Source: Collinsella sp. (GTDB lineage Bacteria > Actinomycetota > Coriobacteriia > Coriobacteriales > Coriobacteriaceae). Taken from it: 64,000 nucleotides of DNA. The notes below the pieces were generated by a model, which was not told the DNA's origin, made no database searches, and saw only the letters and a program-made list of their open reading frames with translations. A program made the translations under genes and the position numbers. Below are positions 18,653-26,660 of the stretch, piece by piece; within the stretch, counting starts at the first letter, position 1, and every line of letters starts with the position of its first letter. Where the stretch lies: NCBI GenBank assembly GCA_019414565.1, contig DXLU01000016.1, positions 1 to 64,000 of the forward strand, in the 5' to 3' direction.

Positions 18653-19234
18653 ATGACCGAGATGTCCGAGCCGGCGATTCGCCTGGTGACGCCCGAAGAC
18701 GCGCCGGCGTTGCTTGCCATCTATGAGCCGTATGTGCGCCAGACGGCGATTACCTGCGAATACGAGGTGCCGAGCGTTGAGGAGTTCGCCGGGCGCATCG
18801 AGCACACGCTCAAGCGCTATCCGTATCTGGTGATGGAGCTGGACGGGCGTCCGGTGGGTTATGCCTATGTGAGTCCGCTCAACAGCCGCGAGGCATACGA
18901 CTGGTCGGTCGAGACGTCGATTTACCTGGCACGCGACGTGCGCCACGGCGGGCTGGGCCGCAAGCTGCACGATGCGCTCAAGCAGTGCCTGATCGCGATG
19001 GGCATCACCAACATGTGCGCGCTCATCGCCGTGCCGCACGACAAGGACGACGAGTATCTAACGCACAACAGCCAGGACTTCCATGCCCATATGGGATATC
19101 GCTTGGTGGGTGCTTTCGACCGCTGTGCCCAAAAGTTCGGCCGCTGGTACGACATGTGCTGGATGGAGCTGGTCCTGGCCGAGCGCACCCCCAACCAGCC
19201 CAAACCAACCTGGTTCCCCGACCTCCTCGCCTAA
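18653..19234 (+). CDS. GNAT-family N-acetyltransferase (phosphinothricin acetyltransferase-like)
   Basis: The product is 193 residues. The opening IRLVTPEDAPALLAIYEPYV, the middle LVMELDGRPVGYAYVSPLNSREAY and the acetyl-CoA loop VRHGGLGRKLHDAL match the Pat/YncA-like GNAT branch that acetylates small amino-group compounds. The ATG at 18653 follows GAGAAGGG. It converges with the GntR gene at 19270; the two stops are separated by a short palindrome. The natural substrate is unknown. Confidence 0.87.
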   Translation: MTEMSEPAIRLVTPEDAPALLAIYEPYVRQTAITCEYEVPSVEEFAGRIEHTLKRYPYLVMELDGRPVGYAYVSPLNSREAYDWSVETSIYLARDVRHGGLGRKLHDALKQCLIAMGITNMCALIAVPHDKDDEYLTHNSQDFHAHMGYRLVGAFDRCAQKFGRWYDMCWMELVLAERTPNQPKPTWFPDLLA

Positions 19235-19271
19235 AACCACCACGAAGGTGCCTGTCCCCTTTGCGGTGGTT
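19235..19271. repeat. GCCTGTCCCC palindrome between convergent genes
   Basis: AACCACCACGAAG pairs with CTTTGCGGTGGTT (two mismatches, wobble-compatible) around GTGCCTGTCCC. The same core recurs at 36921-36959 and 37659-37696. Its position between two stops suggests a bidirectional terminator role. Confidence 0.75.
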
Positions 19272-19992
19272 AGCCGATGGGTTCGGTGTATTTGGCGCGG
19301 TCGGTGCGTTGGATGCGCTTGGAGACATGGAGCGGGCGGCCGTCGGTGTCGTAGACGTAGTCGGTGATCAGGATCAGCGCCTGTCCGCGCTCAACGTTGA
19401 GCAAAAACGCCTCGTTTTGCGAGGCATAGCACACCTCAAAGGTCTTATGCCCCTGCGCCGGCGCACGATGGAACTCCTGGCGCAGCGTGGCGTAGAGCGA
19501 ACCGTTGATATCGCGATCGATGAGCGCCTCAAAGCTTGGCGGCAGATAGGTGGTCTCCAGGCACAGCGGTGCTTCGTCCAGATAGCGCAGGCGGACGAGC
19601 TTGACGAGTTTGCTGCCCACGGCGGCATCGAAAAACTTGGCCACGTCGCCGGCGGCCTTGGCAAAGCCCGAGTCCACCGTGCGCGTGGTGGGCTTCATGC
19701 CCTGACCCTGGATCTGCGCTGTGTAGCTCGAAAACACCAGGTTGTTCTCGTGGAGCGCCGGCGTGTCGGCCACAAAGGCGCCGCGTCCGCGCTCGGTGCG
19801 AATCAGGCCTTCGTCAACAAGCACCTTAAGGGCATGGCGCACGGTGCTGCGCGACAGCCCCGATTCGTCCATGAGCTCCATTTCGGACGGCAGCTTGTCT
19901 CCGCAGGCGTAGATGCCGGCAGCGATGCGGTCGCGAAGTGTGGTCGCCAGACGCTCGTATTGGGTCAGTTTCTTTTTCGATGAAGCGCTCAT
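19270..19992 (-). CDS. GntR/UTRA regulator next to the first SIS deglycase
   Basis: The product is 240 residues. The GntR winged helix is at about 10-75 (YERLATTLRDRIAAGIYACG, DKLPSEMELMDESGLSRSTV, then RHALKVLVDEGLIRTERGRGAFV). The rest is a UTRA ligand domain (FarR/HutC group), which often binds sugar phosphates or amino-sugar phosphates. It is divergent from the SIS gene at 20198. Matching tandem repeats lie at both ends of the shared intergenic region, so it probably represses both itself and the SIS gene. Confidence 0.92.
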   Translation of the reverse strand: MSASSKKKLTQYERLATTLRDRIAAGIYACGDKLPSEMELMDESGLSRSTVRHALKVLVDEGLIRTERGRGAFVADTPALHENNLVFSSYTAQIQGQGMKPTTRTVDSGFAKAAGDVAKFFDAAVGSKLVKLVRLRYLDEAPLCLETTYLPPSFEALIDRDINGSLYATLRQEFHRAPAQGHKTFEVCYASQNEAFLLNVERGQALILITDYVYDTDGRPLHVSKRIQRTDRAKYTEPIG

Positions 19993-19998
19993 GCGATC

Positions 19999-20020
19999 AA
20001 CCTGTATCTAACCTGTATGC
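19999..20020. promoter_or_regulatory. Tandem operator candidate near the GntR start
   Basis: Two direct copies of AACCTGTAT-type units lie end to end (AACCTGTATCT then AACCTGTATGC). A near-identical pair sits at 20138-20159, matching in 19 of 22 positions. It is only seven bases upstream of the GntR start codon. Confidence 0.65.
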
Positions 20021-20137
20021 TTACCTAATCAAGCATGTATCCAATACAACAACAAAACTGCTGGTAACGAGTTATCGAAAACCGTATCAGCAAAAAATCT
20101 AAGACAAATATAGCATACAACTAGTCGACATCGCTAA

Positions 20138-20159
20138 AACATGTATGTAACTTGTATGC
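20138..20159. promoter_or_regulatory. Tandem operator candidate near the SIS start
   Basis: AACATGTATGT then AACTTGTATGC repeats the double unit found at 19999-20020. It lies 39 bases before the SIS start, where a repressor would block transcription. Confidence 0.65.
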
Positions 20160-20197
20160 CGTCAAGAGCATCAAATGAGAAGAAAGGCTGATGCGCG

Positions 20198-21190
20198 ATG
20201 ACTACTCAGGAACAGGTTAAGGATGTCGTCTCCCAGGTTTTGGCTGACAAGGCAGACAAGGGCGGCATCAAGCGCGTTGTGTGGATCGGCGCCGGCGGAT
20301 CTAACGGCGGTAACTATCCTGCCCAGTACTTTATGGAGCACGAGGCCACGCAGGTCGTGAGCTCCAGCTACACCAGCAACGAGTTCGTGCACGCCACGCC
20401 CGCCTACGTCAACGAGAACACCTTGGCCGTTGTCGTGTCCATGCGCGGCACCAAGGAGACTATCGTTGCCGCCCAGGTCGCCAAGGACCACGGCGCCAGC
20501 ACCATCGCCATCTACGTTGACGAGTCCGCCCTCACCGAGGTCTGCGACTACAAGATCCAGTACGACAGCCTGGCTGTCGACGAGTCCTGCATGGGCCGCA
20601 CCAACTCCGCCGTCGTGACCATGATCGCTATGGAGCTTACGCAGCAGACCGAGGGCTATGCCGAGTACGAGACCGCTATGGCAGCCTTTGACCTGGTCGA
20701 TCCCATCTATCGCAAGGCCGTCGAGTACACCCGTCCGCTCGCAGCCAAGTGGGCCGAGCAGAACGCCGACAAGCCCTGCATCAACGTGATGGCTCAGGGT
20801 CCGCTCTTTGGTGCCGCCTACGTCTTTAGCATCTGCAACGTGCAGGAGATGCTGCAGATCGACTCCTGCACCATCAACACCTGCGACTTCTTCCACGGTC
20901 CCTTCGAGATCCTGGACAAGCGTACCTCGCTGTTCCAGCTCATCAGCGTCGGCCGCAGCCGCTGCAACGACGAGCGCGGCATTCGCTTTGTCAACCAGTA
21001 CGGTGGTGAGCGCGTCTACCAGCTCGACGCCAAGGAGCTCGGCCTCAACGACATCAAGGACAGCGTGAGCGAGTACTTCAACCACCTGATCTTTGCCCCG
21101 ATCCTCAACAACGTCTACATGCGTGCGCTCTCCGCCGTCACCCACAAGGACTACATGACGCGCCGCTACATGTGGAAGCTGGATTACTAA
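20198..21190 (+). CDS. SIS-domain sugar-amine deglycase-like protein (copy 1, divergent)
   Basis: The product is 330 residues with two SIS domains, in the size range of fructoselysine-6-phosphate deglycase (FrlB) and the Salmonella GfrE/GfrF enzymes, which release the amino acid from phosphorylated Amadori compounds. It ends RRYMWKLDY, like the copy at 25516 (RRYMWKLSY). It differs from the other two copies at key places: the sugar-phosphate loop reads SMRGTKET rather than SLGGSTPET or SHSGNTQEV, and the conserved GEYFHGPFE motif reads CDFFHGPFE, with Asp replacing Glu. The function may therefore be altered. AGAAAGG precedes the ATG. Confidence 0.8.
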   Translation: MTTQEQVKDVVSQVLADKADKGGIKRVVWIGAGGSNGGNYPAQYFMEHEATQVVSSSYTSNEFVHATPAYVNENTLAVVVSMRGTKETIVAAQVAKDHGASTIAIYVDESALTEVCDYKIQYDSLAVDESCMGRTNSAVVTMIAMELTQQTEGYAEYETAMAAFDLVDPIYRKAVEYTRPLAAKWAEQNADKPCINVMAQGPLFGAAYVFSICNVQEMLQIDSCTINTCDFFHGPFEILDKRTSLFQLISVGRSRCNDERGIRFVNQYGGERVYQLDAKELGLNDIKDSVSEYFNHLIFAPILNNVYMRALSAVTHKDYMTRRYMWKLDY

Positions 21191-21227
21191 GGGATAGAGC
21201 GGCCTAACAGCCCAATACCCCTCATGA

Positions 21228-21292
21228 GTTGCGGTGGAATAGTTCCTGTTTGGGGGCGTGAAGCCTCTGTTTGAGAACTATTTCACTGCAAC
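21228..21292. repeat. Imperfect inverted repeat upstream of the DMT transporter gene
   Basis: An 18-base left arm (21228-21245) and right arm (21275-21292) pair with two mismatches around a 29-base loop. It is followed by two direct copies of a TTGGGGACG/TTGGGGACA motif (about 21306-21343). Together these fill most of the 259-base gap. Confidence 0.75.
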
Positions 21293-21449
21293 TGCTAGAG
21301 CGGCACTTGGGGACGTTCCCTTTCTGCCGGCAGTTGGGGACACTCCTTGTGTCGAGAGATTTCCCGTTCGCCGATTTGTGCCTTGAAAAATGTATATAAC
21401 GACTATAACGTAGCATGAAACATATTGGAAATATACTGAGGAGGCTGCG

Positions 21450-22532
21450 TTGAAGAGGAGCAATCTGGGCTATGTGCTGGTGCTGATCGCCGCGCTTATG
21501 TGGGGCAGCATCGGAATCTTTGTAAACGGCATCTCAGCCATGGGCGTTTCGTCCCAGAGCATGGCTGCCTTTCGCTTGTTGGTCGGAGCGCTTATCTTGG
21601 CGCCGGTCCTGATGTTTATGGGCTGCCGTCCGGGTGAGGGGTCTACCGTGGTTCAGGGTCCGCTGACCCTGTTCAAGGCAAGCCCTAAAGAGCTTGTTTC
21701 CTGCGCGCTTGTCGGTATCGTCGGTTTGGCTGCCGCCAACACCTGCTATTACGAGTGCATGCGCGAGGTGGGCATGTCCACGGCATCGGTGCTGCTCTAC
21801 ACGTCGCCGGTGTTTGGCGTCGCGCTCGGCCGCGTCCTTTATCGCGAGGACGTGACCCTCAACAAGCTCGTCGCCATTGTCTTTAACATCATTGGCTGTG
21901 TGCTTGCGGTGACCAATGGCGACCTTTCCGGTTTTCATTTTTCGGTTTGGGGCGTCACGTCGGGCGTGATTGCAGGCCTTTGTGGTGCGTCGCTCGCGGT
22001 GTTTAGCCGGATAGCAACCAAGACGGTCCACCCGCTGGCTGTCACGTTTTGGGGCTTTGTTTTTGGCGGTGCGGTTATGGCAGCTATCGCGGCTCCGTGG
22101 CCGGATGTCGCCGCGGCAATGTCGCCACAGCTGCTGCTGCTGTTCCTTGGCTTTGGACTCATCCCCACAGCCGTGGCTTACATCTTATATATGCAGGGTC
22201 TGTCCATGGGGCTCGAGACGTCGAAAGTTCCCGTCGTAATGTCATTCGAGACAGTCGTCACCGTACTGCTGGGCATTGGTGTCTACGCCGAGCCCGCCGG
22301 CGCGATCAAAGTTCTGGGCATCGTTTTGGTGCTCGCGTCCATCGTGATTATGAACACCGACTTTTCCAAGCTGCGCAACAGTGTGTTTGTCGGTCATGTC
22401 GTTGAGAGCATGACCTTTAAGCCCAACGCGTGGTGGACGGAGAAATCGCAGGACATGGATCTGTTCCGCGAGCGCACGGGCATTGCGCTGGAGCCCACCG
22501 TGCAGGAAAGCCCCTGGTACTTCGTGCGATAG
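21450..22532 (+). CDS. EamA/DMT-family transporter
   Basis: The product is 360 residues with ten hydrophobic helices in two EamA repeats (LGYVLVLIAALMWGSIGIF opens the first; WGVTSGVIAGLCGASLAVF opens the second), plus a hydrophilic C-terminal tail of about 45 residues. Members export or import amino acids and other metabolites. It starts at TTG 21450, five bases after AGGAGG. Its position between a deglycase gene and the PTS genes makes export of the freed amine (for example lysine) an attractive but unproven role. A TATAACGTA motif in its leader resembles the motif ahead of the PTS and of the GntR gene at 28758. Confidence 0.85.
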   Translation: MKRSNLGYVLVLIAALMWGSIGIFVNGISAMGVSSQSMAAFRLLVGALILAPVLMFMGCRPGEGSTVVQGPLTLFKASPKELVSCALVGIVGLAAANTCYYECMREVGMSTASVLLYTSPVFGVALGRVLYREDVTLNKLVAIVFNIIGCVLAVTNGDLSGFHFSVWGVTSGVIAGLCGASLAVFSRIATKTVHPLAVTFWGFVFGGAVMAAIAAPWPDVAAAMSPQLLLLFLGFGLIPTAVAYILYMQGLSMGLETSKVPVVMSFETVVTVLLGIGVYAEPAGAIKVLGIVLVLASIVIMNTDFSKLRNSVFVGHVVESMTFKPNAWWTEKSQDMDLFRERTGIALEPTVQESPWYFVR

Positions 22533-22677
22533 GGGGTTGCGCGCGGCGTCCGACCTGGGGTTATCCAGCCAGCGCCGGCCTACCCAAGACCATCGTTTCG
22601 ATTGCGTTAAACCCGCCAACGGTCGTTTTTCACCCGCGAACGGTTTATATACTAATTATCAATATCCGCAACGTATA

Positions 22678-22687
22678 AGACGTTATA
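22678..22687. promoter_or_regulatory. AGACGTTATA motif ahead of the PTS operon
   Basis: The 10-mer recurs exactly at 28706-28715, ahead of the GntR gene. It lies 29 bases before the EIIAB start, close to where the transcription start would be expected. Confidence 0.5.
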
Positions 22688-22715
22688 ATGACCATAACGA
22701 AAAGGAGGAGGCAAG

Positions 22716-23639
22716 ATGAATCAGATCATTCTCGCATCTCATGGCGGCCTGGCCGCAGGCGCCAAAGACACGCTCGAGATGGTTCTCGGCGACGTGTCGA
22801 ACGTCCACGTCGTGTCGCTTGCTCGTGACGACAAGGAGCCCATCACCAATAAGGTGGACGCCATGATCGCCACGTTCAACGCGGACGACACCGTCTATGT
22901 GCTGACCGATATGCTCGGCAGCTCGGTCAACAACAACATGGTCGAGCTTTCCAAGAACGGCACGAAGTTCACGGTTGTCAGCGGTTTCAACATCCCGCTG
23001 GCGCTCACGCTTGCCATGAGCCCCGCCCCCGTCAAGGGTGCCGAGCTCGCAGCCCTCATCAACGAGGCCCGCACCGGTCTGACCAACCCCAACGCACCGG
23101 ACGAGGCCGCCGCGGCTCCCGCCAAGAAGGCCAAGGCATCCCGTCACAGCTCCGGTCCCGCCAAGATCGTCCTCGCACGTCTTGACTACCGTCTGCTGCA
23201 CGGCCAGGTCGTCTTTACCTGGACCACCAAGGTTCAGGCCGAGCGCATCATCGTCGTCGACAACGCTGCCGCCAACGATGACATCAAGAAGGGCGCTCTT
23301 AAGCTGGCCAAGCCCCAGGGCGTGCGCCTGAACGTCTTCACCGTCGAGCGTGCCCTCGCCAAGATGGACAAGCTCAACACCCTCGGTGAGCGCGTCATGT
23401 TCGTCTTTGGCAACACGGCCGAGATGCTGCAGTTCTGCCAGGGCTACAAGCTCGACGCCATCAACCTGGGCGCCACCGCCAACCACGACGGTGCCGATCA
23501 GATTGGCGGCAAGGACAGCTCCGTCTTCCTCGACGCCACCCAGAAGGCCGACGTCAACCAGCTGCTTGACATGGGCATCAAGCTCTATGTCCAGCAGACC
23601 CCTACGTATCAGAGCGTCGACATCGACGCCAAGCTGTAA
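22716..23639 (+). CDS. PTS mannose-family EIIAB fusion
   Basis: The product is 307 residues. The N-terminal EIIA domain (about 1-125) has the phospho-acceptor H9 in ILASHGGLAAG. An Ala/Lys/Ser linker (about 127-148) joins it to the EIIB domain, whose phospho-acceptor H162 lies in RLLHGQVVFTW. HPr phosphorylates IIA, which passes phosphate to IIB and then to the incoming sugar. AAAAGGAGGAGG precedes the ATG. It is the first gene of an operon with EIIC, EIID and a deglycase, the same content as the Salmonella gfr locus for fructoselysine and glucoselysine. Confidence 0.95.
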   Translation: MNQIILASHGGLAAGAKDTLEMVLGDVSNVHVVSLARDDKEPITNKVDAMIATFNADDTVYVLTDMLGSSVNNNMVELSKNGTKFTVVSGFNIPLALTLAMSPAPVKGAELAALINEARTGLTNPNAPDEAAAAPAKKAKASRHSSGPAKIVLARLDYRLLHGQVVFTWTTKVQAERIIVVDNAAANDDIKKGALKLAKPQGVRLNVFTVERALAKMDKLNTLGERVMFVFGNTAEMLQFCQGYKLDAINLGATANHDGADQIGGKDSSVFLDATQKADVNQLLDMGIKLYVQQTPTYQSVDIDAKL

Positions 23640-23675
23640 TCAACCAGGCTTTTGCCTGACTGAAAGGAGAAGGGT

Positions 23676-24470
23676 ATGAATACGTTCATCAGTGCGGTGC
23701 TCGTCGGCCTCGTCGGCGTGTTCTGCATGTGGGACTCCCGCCTGCTCGGTCGTCTTAACTTCGAGCAGCCCCTCGTTGGCGCTACGCTCGTCGGTCTGCT
23801 GCTGGGCGATGTGCCCACCGGCCTTGCCGTCGGTGCCGCCGTCGAGCTCGTGTCCATGGGCCTGGTGCAGGTCGGCGCCGCCGTTCCGCCCGATATGGTC
23901 CTGGGCGGCATCGTGGCCGCTGCCTTCGCATGCCTGACCGATGCTTCCGCCGAGACCGCCATGACGATCGCCATCCCGGTCGCCGTCCTGGGTCAGCTCC
24001 TCGGCATCGTGTTCCGTTCCATCATCGCCGCCCTCACCCATGTGGCAGATAACGCGATCGATAACGGAAAGTTCAAGACCGCCTACCGTATGCACATCTG
24101 CGCCGGCTCCGGTCTGTACGCCGTCATGTACTTCCTGCCGATCTTCCTCGCCGTCTTTGTTGGCACCGACCTGGTTCAGGCCATCGTCAACATGGTTCCC
24201 GAGTGGCTGTCCGTTGGTCTGAACGTTTCGACCAAGATCATGACCGCCTACGGCTTGGCCCTGCTGCTCACCATGATGATCAAGAAGGGTATGACTCCGT
24301 TCCTGTTCATCGGTTTCCTGCTCGCCGCTTACCTCAACCTGTCCGTCATCGCGGTCGCTCTGATCGGTGTGTGCCTGGCTGTCGTCTTCATGGGCTTCAA
24401 GTTCAACGGTTCCCATGCAGCCGCCGGTGTCGATTCCGACTACGATCCGCTCGAAGACGACGAAGACTAA
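23676..24470 (+). CDS. PTS mannose/fructose/sorbose family EIIC
   Basis: The product is 264 residues with multiple transmembrane helices. The segment NFEQPLVGATLVGLLLGDVP, then AVGAAVELVSMGLVQVGAAVPPD, is the hallmark of EIIC-Man/Sor. It forms the sugar channel together with EIID. AAAGGAGAAGGG precedes the ATG, 36 bases after EIIAB, with EIID 13 bases after its stop. Its acidic tail (DYDPLEDDED) is cytoplasmic. Confidence 0.94.
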   Translation: MNTFISAVLVGLVGVFCMWDSRLLGRLNFEQPLVGATLVGLLLGDVPTGLAVGAAVELVSMGLVQVGAAVPPDMVLGGIVAAAFACLTDASAETAMTIAIPVAVLGQLLGIVFRSIIAALTHVADNAIDNGKFKTAYRMHICAGSGLYAVMYFLPIFLAVFVGTDLVQAIVNMVPEWLSVGLNVSTKIMTAYGLALLLTMMIKKGMTPFLFIGFLLAAYLNLSVIAVALIGVCLAVVFMGFKFNGSHAAAGVDSDYDPLEDDED

Positions 24471-24483
24471 GGAGGAACACACT

Positions 24484-25317
24484 ATGGCAACCGCAACCAA
24501 GGACGTGTCCCTGAACAAGAAGGTCAGCCAGTTCTTCTGGCGCTCCTGGGCCATCCAGGCCTCTTGGAACTACGAGCGTCAGATGAACATGGGCTTCCTC
24601 TACGGCATGGTTCCCACGCTCGATCGCCTCTATCCGGATGAGTCCGACCCCAGGCAGCTCGCTGCTAAGAAAGAGGCTTACCACCGTCACATGGCGTTCT
24701 ACAACTGCACCCCGCAGACGAGCGCTTTCATCCTGGGCCTCTCCGCCTCCATGGAGGAGGAGTACGCCAAGGATCCCGAGAACTTCGATCCCGATTCGAT
24801 CAACGCGGTCAAGACCTCCCTCATGGGTCCGCTTTCCGGCATCGGTGACTCCTTCTTCCAGGGCACCATCCGCGTTATCGCCTTTGGCCTGGGCGTTCAG
24901 CTGGCTCAGCAGGGCTCCATCATGGGCCCGATCCTGGCTATGCTCATCTCCATCGTCCCCTCTGTGCTGATCACTTGGTTCGCAGCCAAGATGGGCTATC
25001 AGGGCGGACACGAGTACCTGAGCAAGCTTCAGGGCGGCGACCTCATGGAGGAGCTCATGTATGTCTGCGGCATCGTGGGTCTTATGTCCGTGGGCGGCAT
25101 GATCGCTACGCTGATCGGCGCCACCACCCCGCTGCAGTTCGCTGAGGGCACCGTCGTGATCCAGGACATCCTGGACGGCATGATGCCCCAGATGATTTCC
25201 CTTGGCCTCACTGGCCTTATGTACTGGCTCATCAAGAAGAACGTCAACACCGGTTGGCTTCTCGTGATCGCCATCGTGGGCGGCATCGCCCTCTCCGCGG
25301 CCGGCATCCTGGCCTAG
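24484..25317 (+). CDS. PTS mannose/fructose/sorbose family EIID
   Basis: The product is 277 residues. Typical EIID segments are present: FWRSWAIQASWNYERQMNMG, then FLYGMVPTLDRLYPDE, FNCTP-like YNCTPQTSAFILGL, SLMGPLSGIGDSFFQGT and a C-terminal pair of membrane helices. AAGGAGG precedes the ATG at 24484. It is translationally close to EIIC, and the SIS deglycase gene follows after a 198-base gap containing two hairpins. Confidence 0.95.
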   Translation: MATATKDVSLNKKVSQFFWRSWAIQASWNYERQMNMGFLYGMVPTLDRLYPDESDPRQLAAKKEAYHRHMAFYNCTPQTSAFILGLSASMEEEYAKDPENFDPDSINAVKTSLMGPLSGIGDSFFQGTIRVIAFGLGVQLAQQGSIMGPILAMLISIVPSVLITWFAAKMGYQGGHEYLSKLQGGDLMEELMYVCGIVGLMSVGGMIATLIGATTPLQFAEGTVVIQDILDGMMPQMISLGLTGLMYWLIKKNVNTGWLLVIAIVGGIALSAAGILA

Positions 25318-25351
25318 TCGCGACCAAGCGCCTAATCGCTTTCCCCCGGGG

Positions 25352-25382
25352 GCCTGCCTGGCATCCCATACCCCAGGCAGGC
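25352..25382 (+). repeat. Hairpin between EIID and the second SIS gene
   Basis: GCCTGCCTGG and its exact complement pair across an 11-base loop. There is no T run, so processing, stability or partial termination are all possible. Confidence 0.55.
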
Positions 25383-25393
25383 TTCCATCCCTA

Positions 25394-25424
25394 AATGTGT
25401 CAAAGGGACAGTTCCTTTGTCACA
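25394..25424. repeat. GGGACA palindrome upstream of the second SIS gene
   Basis: ATGTG-T-CAAAGG pairs with CCTTTG-T-CACAT, with one central mismatch, around GACAGTT. The sequence resembles the other GGGACA/TGTCCC palindromes in the window. Confidence 0.65.
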
Positions 25425-25515
25425 TCCTCAACGGGCCGGCGACTCGGTCCAAATCACGGTAACCCTGCGAGCGCCCGGCAATGTGGCGCCGCAAAAATCG
25501 AAAGGAATGTGTCAG

Positions 25516-26499
25516 ATGTACGAGATCGACCTTAACCTCCCTAAGCAGATCGTCGCTGACGTCCTGTCCAACCACGAGATCCACAGCGTCGCCTTCGTCG
25601 GCTGCGGTGCTTCCATGTCCGACCTTTACCCTGCCAAGTACTTCCTGGCCAACAACACGGACAAGCTGAACGTTCAGATCTTCACCGCTAACGAGTTCAA
25701 CTACGACACGCCTTCCTGGGTCAACGAGCACACCTTCGTGATCACCTGCTCCCTCGGTGGCTCCACGCCCGAGACCGTCGAGGCCAACAAGACCGCCAAG
25801 AAGCACAACTGCCCGGTCGTCTCCCTCACCAACAAGGCTGGCTCCGCTCTGACCGTCGACGCCGACCACGTCATCGTTCACGGCTTCCACGCCAACTACG
25901 CTGCCAAGTGCGAGAAGCCCGGCTACGCCATCGCTCTTGCTCTCGAGATCCTTCAGCAGACCGAGGGCTATGACCACTACGAGGACATGATCACCGGCCT
26001 CACCAACGTCTTCGATCTCTGCGAGAACGCCGCTCAGCACTGCAAGAAGCTCGCCAAGAAGTTCGCCGAGGACTTCAAGGACGACAAGATGATCTACTTC
26101 ATGGCCTCCGGTGCCTCCGAGAAGATGGCTTACTCTCACGCCGCCTTCCTGTTCACCGAGATGCAGTGGATCGACGCCGCCGCCTACAACACCGGCGAGT
26201 ACTTCCACGGCCCGTTCGAGGTTTCCACCGAGGGTAAGCCCTACGTCTTCTTCATGTCCGACGGTGCCACCCGTCCGATGGACGCCCGCGCCCTCACCTT
26301 CCTTAAGCGCATGGGCGCCAAGGTCGCTCTGATCGACTCCAAGGACTACGGCCTGGCCGACGCCGTGCCCGCGAGCGTTGTCACCTACTTCAACCCGCTG
26401 CTGCACCTCGCCGTTATGCGCGAGTACGGCAACCAGATCGCCGAGGCCCGTCAGCACCCGCTGACCATGCGTCGCTACATGTGGAAGCTTTCCTACTAA
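25516..26499 (+). CDS. SIS-domain sugar-amine-6-phosphate deglycase (copy 2, PTS-linked)
   Basis: The product is 327 residues with two SIS domains. The first has FVGCGASMSDLYPAKYFL and the sugar-phosphate loop SLGGSTPET; the second has MASGASEKMAYSHAAFLFTEMQWI and NTGEYFHGPFE. The GE-x-x-HGPxE motif matches FrlB-type fructoselysine-6-phosphate deglycases, and the C-terminus is RRYMWKLSY. It follows the PTS genes in the same direction, so it probably cleaves the phosphorylated product of that PTS. ATG 25516 is favoured over 25507 because GAAAGGA would be too close to the latter. Confidence 0.88.
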   Translation: MYEIDLNLPKQIVADVLSNHEIHSVAFVGCGASMSDLYPAKYFLANNTDKLNVQIFTANEFNYDTPSWVNEHTFVITCSLGGSTPETVEANKTAKKHNCPVVSLTNKAGSALTVDADHVIVHGFHANYAAKCEKPGYAIALALEILQQTEGYDHYEDMITGLTNVFDLCENAAQHCKKLAKKFAEDFKDDKMIYFMASGASEKMAYSHAAFLFTEMQWIDAAAYNTGEYFHGPFEVSTEGKPYVFFMSDGATRPMDARALTFLKRMGAKVALIDSKDYGLADAVPASVVTYFNPLLHLAVMREYGNQIAEARQHPLTMRRYMWKLSY

Positions 26500-26533
26500 T
26501 CACAAGTAAGTAAACCTTACGGGTTGATTGAGA

Positions 26534-26565
26534 GGGGATGGGGTTTGCGCCCCGTCCCCTTTTTT
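26534..26565 (+). terminator. Terminator of the PTS-deglycase operon
   Basis: GGGGATGGGG pairs with CCCCGTCCCC (one G-U) and is followed directly by T6. It marks the end of the EIIAB-EIIC-EIID-SIS unit. Confidence 0.9.
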
Positions 26566-26601
26566 GCTTTGGGGAGGGCGTGCGCGCACGCGCCGCAAAA
26601 C

Positions 26602-26650
26602 CCCAGATAAAACCTACCAAAATAAACCTGTCCCTTTTTGGCAGGTGGGA
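26602..26650 (+). repeat. 50-bp leader element, copy 1 (before the HAD gene)
   Basis: CCCAGATAAAACCT at the start and CCCTTTTTGGCAGGT at the end flank AAAATAAACCTGT. It matches the reverse complement of 36862-36911 in about 45 of 50 positions. Its 3' edge runs straight into the Shine-Dalgarno of the HAD gene. Confidence 0.8.
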
Positions 26651-26660
26651 GGAGATGCGT

